64,000 nt of DNA from Ectobacillus sp. JY-23 (GTDB taxonomy: Bacteria; Bacillota; Bacilli; Bacillales; Bacillaceae_G): positions 186,001 to 250,000 of the forward strand of contig NZ_CP095462.1 in NCBI RefSeq assembly GCF_023022965.1. Reading direction: 5' to 3'. Below, piece by piece: positions 25,305-34,021 of this stretch. Position numbers and translations under genes: made by a program. Position 1 is the stretch's first letter; the number at the start of each line of letters is the position of its first letter. Below the pieces are notes generated by a model, which was given only the letters and a program-made list of their open reading frames with translations, did no database searches and was not told the origin of the DNA.

Positions 25305-26048
25305 ATGCTTAGCGAAAAAGCTGTATATAAATTGACGAAAAAAGATATGTTCATCGCTGGAATGAAGGCATGTATACCTACTATATTTGGGTATTTAAGT
25401 ATAGGATTTGCTGCGGGAGTTATTGAAAAAGCGTCGGGTTTGAGTTTACTTGAAATAATTCTTCTCTCCATTTTAGTGTATGCGGGATCAGCGCAATTCA
25501 TTGCTGCCGGAATGTTTGCCGTTGGAGCACCAGCAATTGCAATTATTATTACTGTGTTTTTTGTTAATATTCGACATCTTTTAATGAGTGCAGCGCTGGC
25601 ACCTTACTTTCGCCACGTATCTTGGTTACATAATACGGCGACAGGTTTATTGTTAACAGATGAAACCTTTGGTGTAGCTACAACATATTTGGAAAAGCGC
25701 AAGCAAGGTGACTATTATTGGATGTTGGGATTAAATATTACAGCATATCTTAATTGGATTATAGCCAATATATTGGGAGCATTGTTTGGCAGTTGGATTC
25801 ATGATCCAGAAAAATTTGGTATGGATTTTGCTTTGACTGCCATGTTTATAGGACTTTTTGTATTGCAAATCAAATCAAGAAAAATAAAAACAGATTATGT
25901 TGTAGCGCTTGTAGCAATCGTTATTACGTGCTTCGTTGGACAATGGTCTGAAAATGTTGCGGTCATATTAGCGATTATAGGAGCAGCAACTGTGGGGATG
26001 GGGATAGAAAAATGGAAGTCAGATGGGAAGTCATCATCATCATTTTAG
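25305..26048 (+). CDS. azlC: Branched-chain amino acid exporter large subunit AzlC
   Basis: The protein has 247 residues from ATG 25305 (GGGAGGTAG before it); the frame is open 23 codons upstream but without a ribosome site. AzlC landmarks: GFAAGVIEKASGLSLLEIILLS, YAGSAQFIAAGMF, FFVNIRHLLMSAAL and DETFGVA. Together with AzlD it exports branched-chain amino acids and gives 4-azaleucine resistance in B. subtilis. It overlaps azlD by 37 bases, which implies coupled translation. Confidence 0.85.
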   Translation: MLSEKAVYKLTKKDMFIAGMKACIPTIFGYLSIGFAAGVIEKASGLSLLEIILLSILVYAGSAQFIAAGMFAVGAPAIAIIITVFFVNIRHLLMSAALAPYFRHVSWLHNTATGLLLTDETFGVATTYLEKRKQGDYYWMLGLNITAYLNWIIANILGALFGSWIHDPEKFGMDFALTAMFIGLFVLQIKSRKIKTDYVVALVAIVITCFVGQWSENVAVILAIIGAATVGMGIEKWKSDGKSSSSF

Positions 26049-26314
26049 GAGCGGCTATCGTTACTGCACTACCAAGGGTATTGCCTCTTGTTTTGCTGAG
26101 CAAGGTTTCTTTGTCGTCAAAGGTACAAAAATGGCTACGTTATATTCCTATTGCAGTTTTGAGTGCTTTATTAACACAGACCCTTTTTTCAGAGCAAGGA
26201 GAGAGAGCAGAATGGATTGCCGCAGCTGTGTCCTTCGGAGTTGCATATTTGACAAGAAGCCTGCTTTGGACAGTAGTGACAGGGATAGTGGTCATTGTGT
26301 GTTTGCGTTTATAA
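26012..26314 (+). CDS. azlD: Branched-chain amino acid exporter small subunit AzlD
   Basis: The protein has 100 residues and four short helices: GAAIVTALPRVLPLVLL, YIPIAVLSALLTQTLF, WIAAAVSFGVAYLTRSLLWT and a last hydrophobic span. The conserved R-P pair of the first helix is present. It is the obligate partner of AzlC and begins within it. Note that a second frame over the same bases is open but is a shadow. Confidence 0.85.
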   Translation: MEVRWEVIIIILGAAIVTALPRVLPLVLLSKVSLSSKVQKWLRYIPIAVLSALLTQTLFSEQGERAEWIAAAVSFGVAYLTRSLLWTVVTGIVVIVCLRL

Positions 26315-26321
26315 ACAGACT

Positions 26322-26353
26322 AAAAGAGGCTGCCTTTTAGGACAGCCTCTTTT
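26322..26353. terminator. Bidirectional terminator (azlD / DAC-like gene)
   Basis: AAAAGAGGCTG / CAGCCTCTTTT with a loop of about ten bases. Confidence 0.8.
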
Positions 26354-27857
26354 AAATCTCAATTAAAGTCTCATAATTATGTAAAACGAGAACATCGCCG
26401 TCTTGTGACACTTTAATAGCAATACCAAAGCGAGATCCCGCATAAGCTGCTGCAGTGCGAGCACCAAGAGCTTCAGTACCAATCCCCGACACATTTAACA
26501 GCTCTCCAAAAGATAAAAAATTAAAAGATGAATCTAAAATAACAGCTCCGTCTATGGAAGCAAGCAACTCAGAGTATAAAAAATCTGCGTCCAGTATATT
26601 TAAAGCAAAATCGTCTTTTTGAATAACATGTATGAACTTGTTAAGTGAGGTACTTCCTTTTAATAATAAATCACCAGGAATTTTTTGGCGTGCTTCTTCG
26701 TGAATAATAGGCTGTCTTTGTGGACGATCCGTATCGCAAGAATGGTCGAGTAAAATAATGAAAAGCGATCCTTTGCCTGCTTGTGAAAGTCTTTTAATTA
26801 AGCTTACTATACGATCTATACGTTTTATAGTAATATCTACAACATTAGGCTGGATCGGAGAGTAGTTACGTACTAAATATGAGAGCGTTTGATCACAGTT
26901 GTAGGGAAGTAGCTTTTCCAGTAAGATTGCTTTTAATGCCAGGTAATGTTTAACTTTCCAATTTCCATTCGCTAAGCGCAATGTAAAGTTATGGTTTGTA
27001 TACCAATTTAACTCTCGGTTGTAAATATCCAAGAATTGAAATGGAGGAATTTTTTTTTCTTTTTGAGCACGAATTGTTTTCAATGTATCGAGATTAGAAA
27101 AGATATAGGCAGAAAACGCATCATATGTGGCACGAGACAATTTGATTTTATTAGCGGCCAACTGCTCATTTAAATATGTATAAAGACTAGAATAATACAT
27201 GTATTGTAATTTTAATTCATCTACTTCGTTATACATAGAAATAATGGCAATGCGAATCGGGTCACAGTCCGATTGTTTCCTAACAAATCCGGTTACAAGA
27301 AATTCATGGTTTACAACAAGTGAAAGGTGTTTATTATCTATTAAGCGCAAGGAACGTTTGTCATTGATGAAAGCTCGGATATTCATGGGACGAATTGGTA
27401 TGTACTCTAACCCCATTTGCTGGAGCTCCTGCTGGATATTTAAGTAAGGCTTTTGAAAGTAAAAAAAACCGAGTGATGTATGAGCGGATTCGTAAGTTTC
27501 TATGCTTGCTTCTTTCAATAAGTTAATAAAAGAGTAGGCCATTAAATCATAGCTTTTAACAGTCAACGAATCAGAATAAAAAATGATGAGAAGTGCAATC
27601 TCTTCAACTGCTGAAATAAACTGCCTTACCTCAAATTGATTAGAGCGGTTGTAGTAGTAACTGAGTACAGCATTAATTTTTTCAATCAGAGTATCTAATA
27701 ACGTTTCGGCTGTTTGCTCTGAGATACCGGTTGTTTTTAGACGAAATGTCACATCTGTTTCATCTGTTGTGCTTGAAAATTCTAAATCTAGCCCTGTAAA
27801 ACTCTTTAATTGTTCGCTGAAATGGTTGAAGAACGTGAGCTTTTTATTTTCTGTCAT
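26352..27857 (-). CDS. Protein with C-terminal DisA_N/DAC-like domain, degenerate active site
   Basis: The protein has 501 residues. The first 400 or so are predicted soluble and helix-rich and are not recognised. The end resembles a diadenylate cyclase domain: IDGAVILDSS (Asp436-Gly-Ala) and, where the family has GTRHRAA, LGARTAAAYAG (464-474), then FGIAIKVSQDGDVLVL. The DGA motif is kept, but Thr, His and the second Arg of the RHR motif are replaced. It may therefore bind nucleotide without making c-di-AMP, or belong to a divergent DAC branch fused to sensor domains. Monocistronic. Confidence 0.55.
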   Translation of the reverse strand: MTENKKLTFFNHFSEQLKSFTGLDLEFSSTTDETDVTFRLKTTGISEQTAETLLDTLIEKINAVLSYYYNRSNQFEVRQFISAVEEIALLIIFYSDSLTVKSYDLMAYSFINLLKEASIETYESAHTSLGFFYFQKPYLNIQQELQQMGLEYIPIRPMNIRAFINDKRSLRLIDNKHLSLVVNHEFLVTGFVRKQSDCDPIRIAIISMYNEVDELKLQYMYYSSLYTYLNEQLAANKIKLSRATYDAFSAYIFSNLDTLKTIRAQKEKKIPPFQFLDIYNRELNWYTNHNFTLRLANGNWKVKHYLALKAILLEKLLPYNCDQTLSYLVRNYSPIQPNVVDITIKRIDRIVSLIKRLSQAGKGSLFIILLDHSCDTDRPQRQPIIHEEARQKIPGDLLLKGSTSLNKFIHVIQKDDFALNILDADFLYSELLASIDGAVILDSSFNFLSFGELLNVSGIGTEALGARTAAAYAGSRFGIAIKVSQDGDVLVLHNYETLIEI

Positions 27858-27929
27858 AGTCCACCTACATACGTTTTATCGTCATTGCTATATTGTATAG
27901 TGTGACTGAAATGAGCTGGTATATGTATA

Positions 27930-27960
27930 GAAAAAGCACTGCAAATGCAGTGCTTTTTCG
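27930..27960. terminator. Bidirectional terminator downstream of yjcZ
   Basis: GAAAAAGCACTGCA / TGCAGTGCTTTTTC, 14 bp, two-base loop. Confidence 0.8.
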
Positions 27961-27974
27961 ATAGTGTTTCAATT

Positions 27975-28061
27975 TTAGCAGAAGCAAGCGGCTCCAACGA
28001 TAATTAAAAGGATAAACAGAACAACAAGCAAAGCGAAACCATTGTTATATCCGTAGCCCAT
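27975..28061 (-). CDS. YjcZ family sporulation micro-protein (28 aa)
   Basis: The protein starts MGYGYNNGF and continues into a single hydrophobic helix ALLVVLFILLIIVGAACFC. The Tyr/Gly/Asn start followed by FALLVVLFILLIIVGA is the signature of the YjcZ family, tiny membrane peptides made during sporulation in bacilli. AAGGGGGAAG precedes the ATG. A strong terminator follows 15 bases on. Confidence 0.82.
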   Translation of the reverse strand: MGYGYNNGFALLVVLFILLIIVGAACFC

Positions 28062-28139
28062 GTGTCTTCCCCCTTTATGGCTTTTACACTATAGAATATG
28101 TAGAAACAAGGATTTTGACAGATAGGCGAGTGCGGATTT

Positions 28140-28466
28140 TTACAACTGGTAAATACGCGCTTCGTGTGGGCGAAGCAGATGGGTTTGTACATCATCATAA
28201 TTGCTTAATAAAGCAGTACTGCTTTGTTGCCATTGCTCCGGAATTACAGAATTCTCGTCCGAGTTATTTAACATGATGAGCCATGTCACATCATGAAGCG
28301 TTCGAGTATATAAATAAATTTGTTCATGATGCGGTAAATAATCTGTAAAATCACCGTAAATCATAACCGGGTGCTCCTTACGCAATGTTAGTAAGCGTTT
28401 GTAGTAATAAAATACAGAGTTTGGATCTTGAAGTGCTTGCTCTACATTAATGTCTGTAAATAACAC
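28140..28466 (-). pseudogene. Remnant: C-terminal end of a GH13 alpha-glucosidase
   Basis: About 104 residues from DINVEQALQDPNSVFYYYKR on match the end of oligo-1,6-glucosidase or trehalose-6-phosphate hydrolase: LLTLRKEHPVMIYGDF, IYLYTRTL and a beta-sandwich tail ending RPHEARIYQL. The catalytic barrel, about 450 residues, is missing; upstream DNA (28467 on) is unrelated. A GTG can open the frame, but there is no ribosome site. A deletion relic. Confidence 0.75.
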
Positions 28467-28641
28467 GTAGTATGTCTATATGAGTAAAAATAGAAATCTA
28501 ACATTTTTTAGGTTGGAGAAAAGAATGAGAGAAACGAGGTACCCAAGGGCGGCATACGCAAGATTATCTGCATTGAGCGAGAAGGTCGCGTACTCACATT
28601 CTTCTGTCGTTGTTATGTTAAAAACATCTATTGTACAAGTA

Positions 28642-29427
28642 TTACAATCCTTTTACTAAGCCACCGTCGACGAGGAGTGAATTTCCTGTCATATAAGTGT
28701 TAACATCTGAAACTAAAAAGGTTACAACATTTGCAAACTCTTGTGGCTGTCCGTAGCGTCCAAGAGGGATGTTACGCTCAAAGTTTGCCCTCATTTCATC
28801 TCTGCTTAGACCATGCTTGGCAGCATTCATTTCGTCTAATACTGCAACGCGATCTGTAGCGATCCGACCAGGTGCTACAGTATTAATTAAAATACCATAT
28901 GGTGCGAGTTCGCTTGCTAATGTTTTGGTTAAACCAGTAATGCCGACTCTAAAAGTGTTGGAGAGGAGCAGACCGGGAATGGGCTCTTTTACAGATGAAG
29001 AGGCGATGTTAATAATCTTACCACCTTTTTCTTTCAAGTAGGGTAGAGCTGCCCGAATCAAACGAATATGACTCAGTAGATTGAGCTCAAACGCGCCTTG
29101 CCAATCTTCATCGGAAAGTTGCTCAAATGTGCCGAGCTTTGGTCCACCTGCATTGTTAATCAGAATATCAAGAGAGCCAAATGCTTCTACAGTTGCAGCA
29201 ACAGCAGCTGTGATTTGTTCTGAATTGGTTACATCACAAACTGTGTACATAACCCGGCCTGTCCCGATTTTTTGTAATTCCTGCTGCACGTCTTGGAGCT
29301 TTTCTTCATTTCTACTCATCAGCATCACATTAACACCTTCACGAACTAATTGTGTTGCGATGGCTTTGCCTAGGCCTTGACTGGAAGCGGATACAAGAGC
29401 ACTTTTACCCTGCAGGTTTAAATCCAT
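28642..29427 (-). CDS. SDR-family oxidoreductase, beta-ketoacyl-ACP reductase-like without catalytic Tyr
   Basis: The protein has 262 residues from ATG 29427 (AAAGGAGGAATT before it). A Rossmann fold is shown by SASSQGLGKAI and NNAGGPKLG. In the active-site segment, IASSSVKEPIPGLLLSNTFR then VGITGLTK, the usual YxxxK is absent and SN/R stands in its place, as in the SDR subgroup related to 3-oxoacyl-ACP reductase. It may act by another mechanism or on another substrate. Monocistronic, divergent from a small lipoprotein gene. Confidence 0.72.
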   Translation of the reverse strand: MDLNLQGKSALVSASSQGLGKAIATQLVREGVNVMLMSRNEEKLQDVQQELQKIGTGRVMYTVCDVTNSEQITAAVAATVEAFGSLDILINNAGGPKLGTFEQLSDEDWQGAFELNLLSHIRLIRAALPYLKEKGGKIINIASSSVKEPIPGLLLSNTFRVGITGLTKTLASELAPYGILINTVAPGRIATDRVAVLDEMNAAKHGLSRDEMRANFERNIPLGRYGQPQEFANVVTFLVSDVNTYMTGNSLLVDGGLVKGL

Positions 29428-29622
29428 TCTAATTCCTCCTTTATGTAACATATAGAATGTGCACAGCAAATGTTTGTACATGTTCAGTATACAGTAAGAG
29501 TGCAAATATTCTAAAGGTGAATTTACAATAATTTACCTTTGTTTAACGATTTTCTCATAGTTCCTTTATATACTATCGGTAAGATAACAATGTACATATT
29601 TTACCCAAAGGAGAGGATCAAG

Positions 29623-29778
29623 ATGAACAAGTTTACGAAATCTTTGACGGCACTTGCATTAATGAGCTCTTTACTGGTAGTGGGTTGTAGCAATGAGGAA
29701 GAAAAAAAAGATGATACAAAACAAGAGCAAGATACAGAAACAGGTACACAGTCTAAAGACGATACAAAGAAAGAATAA
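29623..29778 (+). CDS. Small lipoprotein (51 aa)
   Basis: ATG 29623 follows AAAGGAGAGG. The lipoprotein signal ends LLVVGC at about residue 22, and the mature part is a disordered Glu/Lys/Asp/Thr-rich tail. A terminator follows at once. Such short acidic lipoproteins are common in bacilli; their role is not known. Confidence 0.72.
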   Translation: MNKFTKSLTALALMSSLLVVGCSNEEEKKDDTKQEQDTETGTQSKDDTKKE

Positions 29779-29784
29779 AGCAAA

Positions 29785-29811
29785 CTCCTCCGCATTGCGG
29801 GGGAGATTTTT
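29785..29811 (+). terminator. Terminator of the small lipoprotein gene
   Basis: CTCCTCCGC / GCGGGGGAG, loop ATT, followed by ATTTTTT. Confidence 0.85.
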
Positions 29812-29925
29812 TGTCTTTTGCTCACGGTAAAAGCATATCTGTTTGCGTTGCTTATTTCATGACTTTTTCAGATGAGATACTCTATAATAAGTGCGTATTA
29901 CCATAAAAAATAAGGAGTGCATGAT

Positions 29926-30537
29926 ATGCGTATTTGTATATTGGGAGCAACGGGACGAACAGGGAAAGAAATTACGCGCCTTTCTCTGCAAGATCATCAT
30001 CAGATAACAGCTTTAGTAAGAGGAAACATACAGATGGAAAAGCAAGTTACATGTATAACAGGAGATGCCTGCAATCGAGAAGATATCCAAAGAGCTGTAT
30101 GTGGAAGTGACGTGGTAGTAAGTGCGCTCGGTACGGACGGGGCCGCTGTTTTATCCAAAAGCATGCCGTTTATTATAGAAGCAATGAAACAAGAGGGTGT
30201 GTCACGTATTGTAACGGTTGGCACCGCAGGAGTTCTGCAGGCGCGTACAAATCCAAAATTATACCGCTTCCAGTCTGGAGAGTCAAAACGAAAATCAACG
30301 CGTGCTGCAGAAGATCACTTACAGGCTTATTTAGAGCTTGCACAATCTAATCTAGATTGGACAATTGTTTGTCCAACGCATTTGATTGATGGCGAGGCAA
30401 GAGGAGACTTTCGTACAGAAGCGCATATGCTACCGGAACATGGAAAGCAAATTACAGTAGGAGATACAGCTTTATTTACATATCAGCAGCTAACTTCTAG
30501 CGAATATAGCAAGAAACGAGTAGGGATTGCATATTAA
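29926..30537 (+). CDS. NAD(P)H-binding atypical SDR (YwnB-like)
   Basis: The protein has 203 residues from ATG 29926, chosen for the AAGGAGTG before it. The dinucleotide motif GATGRTGKEITR opens the protein, then VVVSALGTDG and a C-terminal half IVCPTHLIDG and TALFTYQQL, as in the NmrA/YwnB type of atypical SDR that bind NAD(P) and act on flavins or sense redox. It has no Tyr-Lys pair. Function uncertain. Confidence 0.68.
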   Translation: MRICILGATGRTGKEITRLSLQDHHQITALVRGNIQMEKQVTCITGDACNREDIQRAVCGSDVVVSALGTDGAAVLSKSMPFIIEAMKQEGVSRIVTVGTAGVLQARTNPKLYRFQSGESKRKSTRAAEDHLQAYLELAQSNLDWTIVCPTHLIDGEARGDFRTEAHMLPEHGKQITVGDTALFTYQQLTSSEYSKKRVGIAY

Positions 30538-30564
30538 AAGAGGCTGACTTTTTAGGTCACCCCC

Positions 30565-31047
30565 TTACAAAACAACGTAAAGTATAAATACTGCAATCAT
30601 CAGTAGTTGAATAACAGCTTTTGCGACAGAACTGCTTAAGAAGCTGATAACCGTAGCAAGTGCAACAGCAAAGGCTTCTTTGCCGCTTTTCTTATGTAAT
30701 AGCTCTGTCATGAGCACCGAGAAAAACGGGACGATTAATAAACCAAACGGAGGAAAAACAAACGAACCTACTAGAATTGATATAACACCAATTCGCTCTC
30801 CCCATTTTGTACTGCCGTATTTTTTAAGGAAATAGCTATTTGCGATAAAATCAGCAACAAACAAAATAACTGTAAATAAAATCTGCAGTCCCCAAAACGT
30901 CCATGTCAGCTCTAGGTGATTGATTCCAAATTGATAAATAAGAAAGCCGCCCCACAGCACAAGTACGCCAGGAATAACGGGATACATGAGTCCGACAAAT
31001 GCGAGTGCAAAACAAACAACAATCAAAACCCAAAATATGACTGTCAC
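30565..31047 (-). CDS. DUF456 family membrane protein (YqgC-like)
   Basis: The protein has 160 residues and four to five helices, starting with MTVIFWVLIVVCFALAFVGL and MYPVIPGVLVLWGGFLIYQFG, the DUF456 hallmark. A Lys/Gly-rich cytoplasmic loop KKYGSTKWGERIG follows. B. subtilis YqgC is the nearest named member; its function is unknown. Monocistronic. Confidence 0.72.
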   Translation of the reverse strand: MTVIFWVLIVVCFALAFVGLMYPVIPGVLVLWGGFLIYQFGINHLELTWTFWGLQILFTVILFVADFIANSYFLKKYGSTKWGERIGVISILVGSFVFPPFGLLIVPFFSVLMTELLHKKSGKEAFAVALATVISFLSSSVAKAVIQLLMIAVFILYVVL

Positions 31048-31220
31048 CAGTAACGCTCCTTTCTAACTATATACTACAAGTTAAGGATACATGGAGCTCA
31101 GAAGAATGTCGACAGGTGAATGAAAGATAAAGCGCATTTTGTCGTATTAAAAAGTATAAAAGTTGTTGTGTTTTTCCTGTCTTTGTAATAAGGATACGAT
31201 AAAAGAAAGGAGCGAGGCTG

Positions 31221-31478
31221 ATGCGGGTATGGGAAACAACGCTACAAAAGGAATGGACCTTGCGCTATTGTCAAGAGCTTGTTGCAGAATTAGGTTTATA
31301 TGAAGCCGACTTTCTATTAAAAACGAAGGATAAAACAATCAATATGAAAAGTCTACTTGGGCTTTGCAGTTTGCTTTTACAAGAGGGAGAAAGTGTTACG
31401 ATTTGTGTATTTGGCGACGATGAAGAGGAGGCGTTACACGCTGTTAAGCAATTGTTTCATACAAATCAGCCTTCATAG
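31221..31478 (+). CDS. HPr-like protein without the phosphoacceptor His
   Basis: The protein has 85 residues with the HPr fold pattern. MKSLLGLCSLLLQEGESVTI corresponds to HPr KSIMGVMSLGI..GxxVTI, with Ser44 at the position of regulatory Ser46. At the equivalent of His15 there is Thr13 (EWTLRYCQEL), so it cannot pass phosphate in the PTS. B. subtilis Crh likewise lacks the His but keeps Ser46 and serves CcpA. Whether this protein is Crh-like is open, since identity is low. AAAGGAGCGAGG precedes the ATG. Confidence 0.65.
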   Translation: MRVWETTLQKEWTLRYCQELVAELGLYEADFLLKTKDKTINMKSLLGLCSLLLQEGESVTICVFGDDEEEALHAVKQLFHTNQPS

Positions 31479-31486
31479 TTGAAAAG

Positions 31487-31525
31487 GAAAACAGAGCTGT
31501 TATTCGCCGGCTCTGTTTTCTTTTA
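31487..31525. terminator. Bidirectional terminator (HPr-like / small membrane protein)
   Basis: GAAAACAGAGC / GCTCTGTTTTC with a 12-base loop. Confidence 0.75.
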
Positions 31526-31805
31526 TGCCTCTAATAATTATATGAAGCAGGAGATAAAGCAGATATACGCCAAGGTACGCACCTGCACTGAGAAAATAGC
31601 TATTTAACAGCACTTTATGAATGGTTGTCATGAACACAACATCTTTTTGTAAAACATCATAAATGGCCAGCGATAAGATACACCCGAACGTATACAGTGC
31701 TATATATGAAACAATATCTAGTAGCAATTTTATTTTTATGTACCGGGTTATGAAATAAAGTACAACAGAAGCAATCATAGGAGCATATATAATTAATAGT
31801 TTCAC
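31500..31805 (-). CDS. Hypothetical membrane protein (101 aa)
   Basis: The protein has three predicted helices: LLIIYAPMIASVVLYFITRY, IVSYIALYTFGCILSLAIYD and AGAYLGVYLLYLLLHIIIR, with a charged tail GIKENRAGE. AGGTGAGG precedes the ATG. I recognise no family; the regular helix pattern and terminator make it a credible gene. It stands alone, divergent from spoIIP. Confidence 0.6.
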   Translation of the reverse strand: MKLLIIYAPMIASVVLYFITRYIKIKLLLDIVSYIALYTFGCILSLAIYDVLQKDVVFMTTIHKVLLNSYFLSAGAYLGVYLLYLLLHIIIRGIKENRAGE

Positions 31806-32050
31806 GATTTCACCTCACCTTACATATAGCAACAAAAGTAGCTTTCTTAACATCAGTGTAAAACAACGTACAACTGCTGTATGTCTATGATTTTCCTCGG
31901 AAAGAGCGCTTTTATGCTTTAACAGTACATGGCCTTTTCAACTGATTGATCTAAAAATCATCTTACTTTGTCTATTTCTATATATAGACAAAGATTACGT
32001 GTTCTATTCCTCACTATCTGTACATATATTGCTAGAGAAAGGGTGATAGA

Positions 32051-33193
32051 ATGAAGCGAAGTTATTTTTATGTGCAAAAGACAAGAGTATCTAAGCTTTT
32101 TTTATTTATTCTAGTGGCAATTATATCAACATTTTTATGTACAAGCATGATGGTAACTTCTTTAAAGCACGCCAAGTCTACTTATTTACATAGCTTTTTG
32201 GGAGAACTTTCAATGAACGGATATATGTACGCGTTTGGTATGGAAAACCATTATTTTACGCAGGAATACCGAAGTTTAAATAAAGAGTTTTCTCTATCAT
32301 CTTTATTTTTATCTACCGTAACAAATATTCGATTTGATGATGTGCGGAGTTTGATTGGGACAGAGCTTCCTGGGTTTACAAAATATGATACAGAAATTTT
32401 AATAGCGGGGGAAGGAACAAACTACTCCAACCTTCCAATTGAATCTAGCGTGCCGCTCGAAGAGTTAACAAAAGAAAGAAAAGGAGAAGCCGTCCCACCT
32501 GCTGAAGCTCCGAAGCAAAAACCCCCTAGTTCTACAGGAAGCAAAAAAGTTGTTTTTATTTATCATAGTCATAGCTGGGAGTCATATTTGCCAATGCTTA
32601 ACTTAACGAATGATCCAAATGCAAATAAAGCTTCAAGTTCTGTTTCTAATATCTCTATCTTTGGAGATCGTCTGCGTGAGCAGCTGGAGGGTTACGGAAT
32701 TGGAACAACAAATGATAAAACTGATATTGGAAAACTGTTAATCTCAAAAGGTCTGAATTCGAATAGCTCATATAAAGTCTCAAGACAAGTTGTACAAACA
32801 GCTATGACAAGTAACAAAGATTTGCAATATTTCTTTGATATCCATCGTGATAGCGCGCGAAAACCAGTCACAACAAAACAATTGAACGGCAAGTCTTATG
32901 CCAAATTTTATTTTATTATTGGAGCAGGTAACAAAAACTACACGCAAAACGAAAAACTAGCGCTTGCTTTGCATGAGCAGATTGAAAAAAAATATCCAGG
33001 GCTCAGCCGAGGAGTAGGTCGTAAAGATTTTCGTACGGGGAACGGGATTTACAATCAGGATTTATCTGGACAAGCGATTTTAATTGAATTAGGTGGTGTA
33101 GATAATACAGTAGAAGAGCTGAATCGAAGCATAGACGTGCTTGCAGAAGTATTTAGTGAATATTTTTGGCAGGCAGAACGTGTTAATGGGTAA
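32051..33193 (+). CDS. spoIIP: Stage II sporulation protein P (SpoIIP)
   Basis: The protein has 380 residues with one N-terminal membrane anchor and a Pro/Lys linker. The peptidoglycan amidase/endopeptidase domain has VVFIYHSHSWESYLP, FFDIHRDS and AILIELGGVDNT, which carry the zinc and catalytic residues. With SpoIID and SpoIIM it drives engulfment in the mother cell. In B. subtilis spoIIP follows gpr; gpr is absent here, so this may be a second SpoIIP-family gene. AGGGTGATAG precedes the ATG. Confidence 0.8.
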   Translation: MKRSYFYVQKTRVSKLFLFILVAIISTFLCTSMMVTSLKHAKSTYLHSFLGELSMNGYMYAFGMENHYFTQEYRSLNKEFSLSSLFLSTVTNIRFDDVRSLIGTELPGFTKYDTEILIAGEGTNYSNLPIESSVPLEELTKERKGEAVPPAEAPKQKPPSSTGSKKVVFIYHSHSWESYLPMLNLTNDPNANKASSSVSNISIFGDRLREQLEGYGIGTTNDKTDIGKLLISKGLNSNSSYKVSRQVVQTAMTSNKDLQYFFDIHRDSARKPVTTKQLNGKSYAKFYFIIGAGNKNYTQNEKLALALHEQIEKKYPGLSRGVGRKDFRTGNGIYNQDLSGQAILIELGGVDNTVEELNRSIDVLAEVFSEYFWQAERVNG

Positions 33194-33280
33194 TAAACAA
33201 GGAATCATTTATTGTAATAGCGAATGTGTATCGTATAAGTACAATACTGGAAAATGACTACGATACAAAGCGGGTGAAAT

Positions 33281-34021
33281 ATGAAATTAGTTACCGGTAT
33301 AGCAATGGGAATCGTTGTTGTTGCGGTGAGCATATTTGTGTGGAGCAATGAACTGTTTTATATCATGCATCCAGGTCGTGAAAGTATGCAATACGAAGGA
33401 GAAATACTGTTTCCTGATACACAGACAACAGTCACAAAAGAAGGTATTGTTCGCAATCCAGAATCTTTATTAGTGTTGGTCAATAAACAGCGTCGTTTGC
33501 CAAGTTCTTATGTACCGCCTGATTTAACAATCCCTAATGTACGATTCTCTTTTAACGGAGATAAGGAAAAGATGAAATTGCGCAAAGAAGCTGCTGAAGA
33601 ACTCGCAGCGTTGTTTCAAGCAGGAGAAAAACAAGACATTTATCTATTTGCCGTTTCAGCCTACCGGTCTTATGACAGGCAAAAATCCCTCTACACTATG
33701 TATCAGCAAAAAGAAGGAAAAGAAATCGCAGCTGCGTCAAGCGCAGTCGCTGGTACAAGCGAGCACCAAACAGGCTTGGCTGTGGATATTTCGGCACAGT
33801 CAACGCGCTTTTTATTAGATGTATCGTTCGCCACAACTAAGGAAGGGAAATGGTTGCAGGAGAATGCACATAAATTCGGTTTTATTATTCGTTATCCTGA
33901 GTATAAGGAGGAAATTACAGGCTATACATATGAGCCATGGCATATTCGGTACGTGGGTGAGCCGCATGCTAGATATCTTTATGAAAGACGTTTAACGCTT
34001 GAGGAAGTGATGCAGAAATAA
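33281..34021 (+). CDS. M15 family D-Ala-D-Ala carboxypeptidase (VanY/LdcB-like)
   Basis: The protein has 246 residues. An N-terminal membrane anchor precedes a VanY-type zinc domain: AYRSYDRQKSLYTMY, TSEHQTGLAVDIS (zinc His and Asp) and YTYEPWHIRYVG (catalytic Glu and zinc His). It trims the last residue of peptidoglycan stem peptides outside the cell. It starts 87 bp after spoIIP and may be cotranscribed, so a role in spore or cortex wall remodelling is possible but not shown. Confidence 0.8.
   Translation: MKLVTGIAMGIVVVAVSIFVWSNELFYIMHPGRESMQYEGEILFPDTQTTVTKEGIVRNPESLLVLVNKQRRLPSSYVPPDLTIPNVRFSFNGDKEKMKLRKEAAEELAALFQAGEKQDIYLFAVSAYRSYDRQKSLYTMYQQKEGKEIAAASSAVAGTSEHQTGLAVDISAQSTRFLLDVSFATTKEGKWLQENAHKFGFIIRYPEYKEEITGYTYEPWHIRYVGEPHARYLYERRLTLEEVMQK

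Noticed and set aside
28525-28659. 44-codon plus-strand frame with GGAG before ATG
   Set aside because: It overlaps the end of the SDR gene antisense, has no recognisable pattern, and lies in DNA beside a deletion relic. It remains possible but unsupported.
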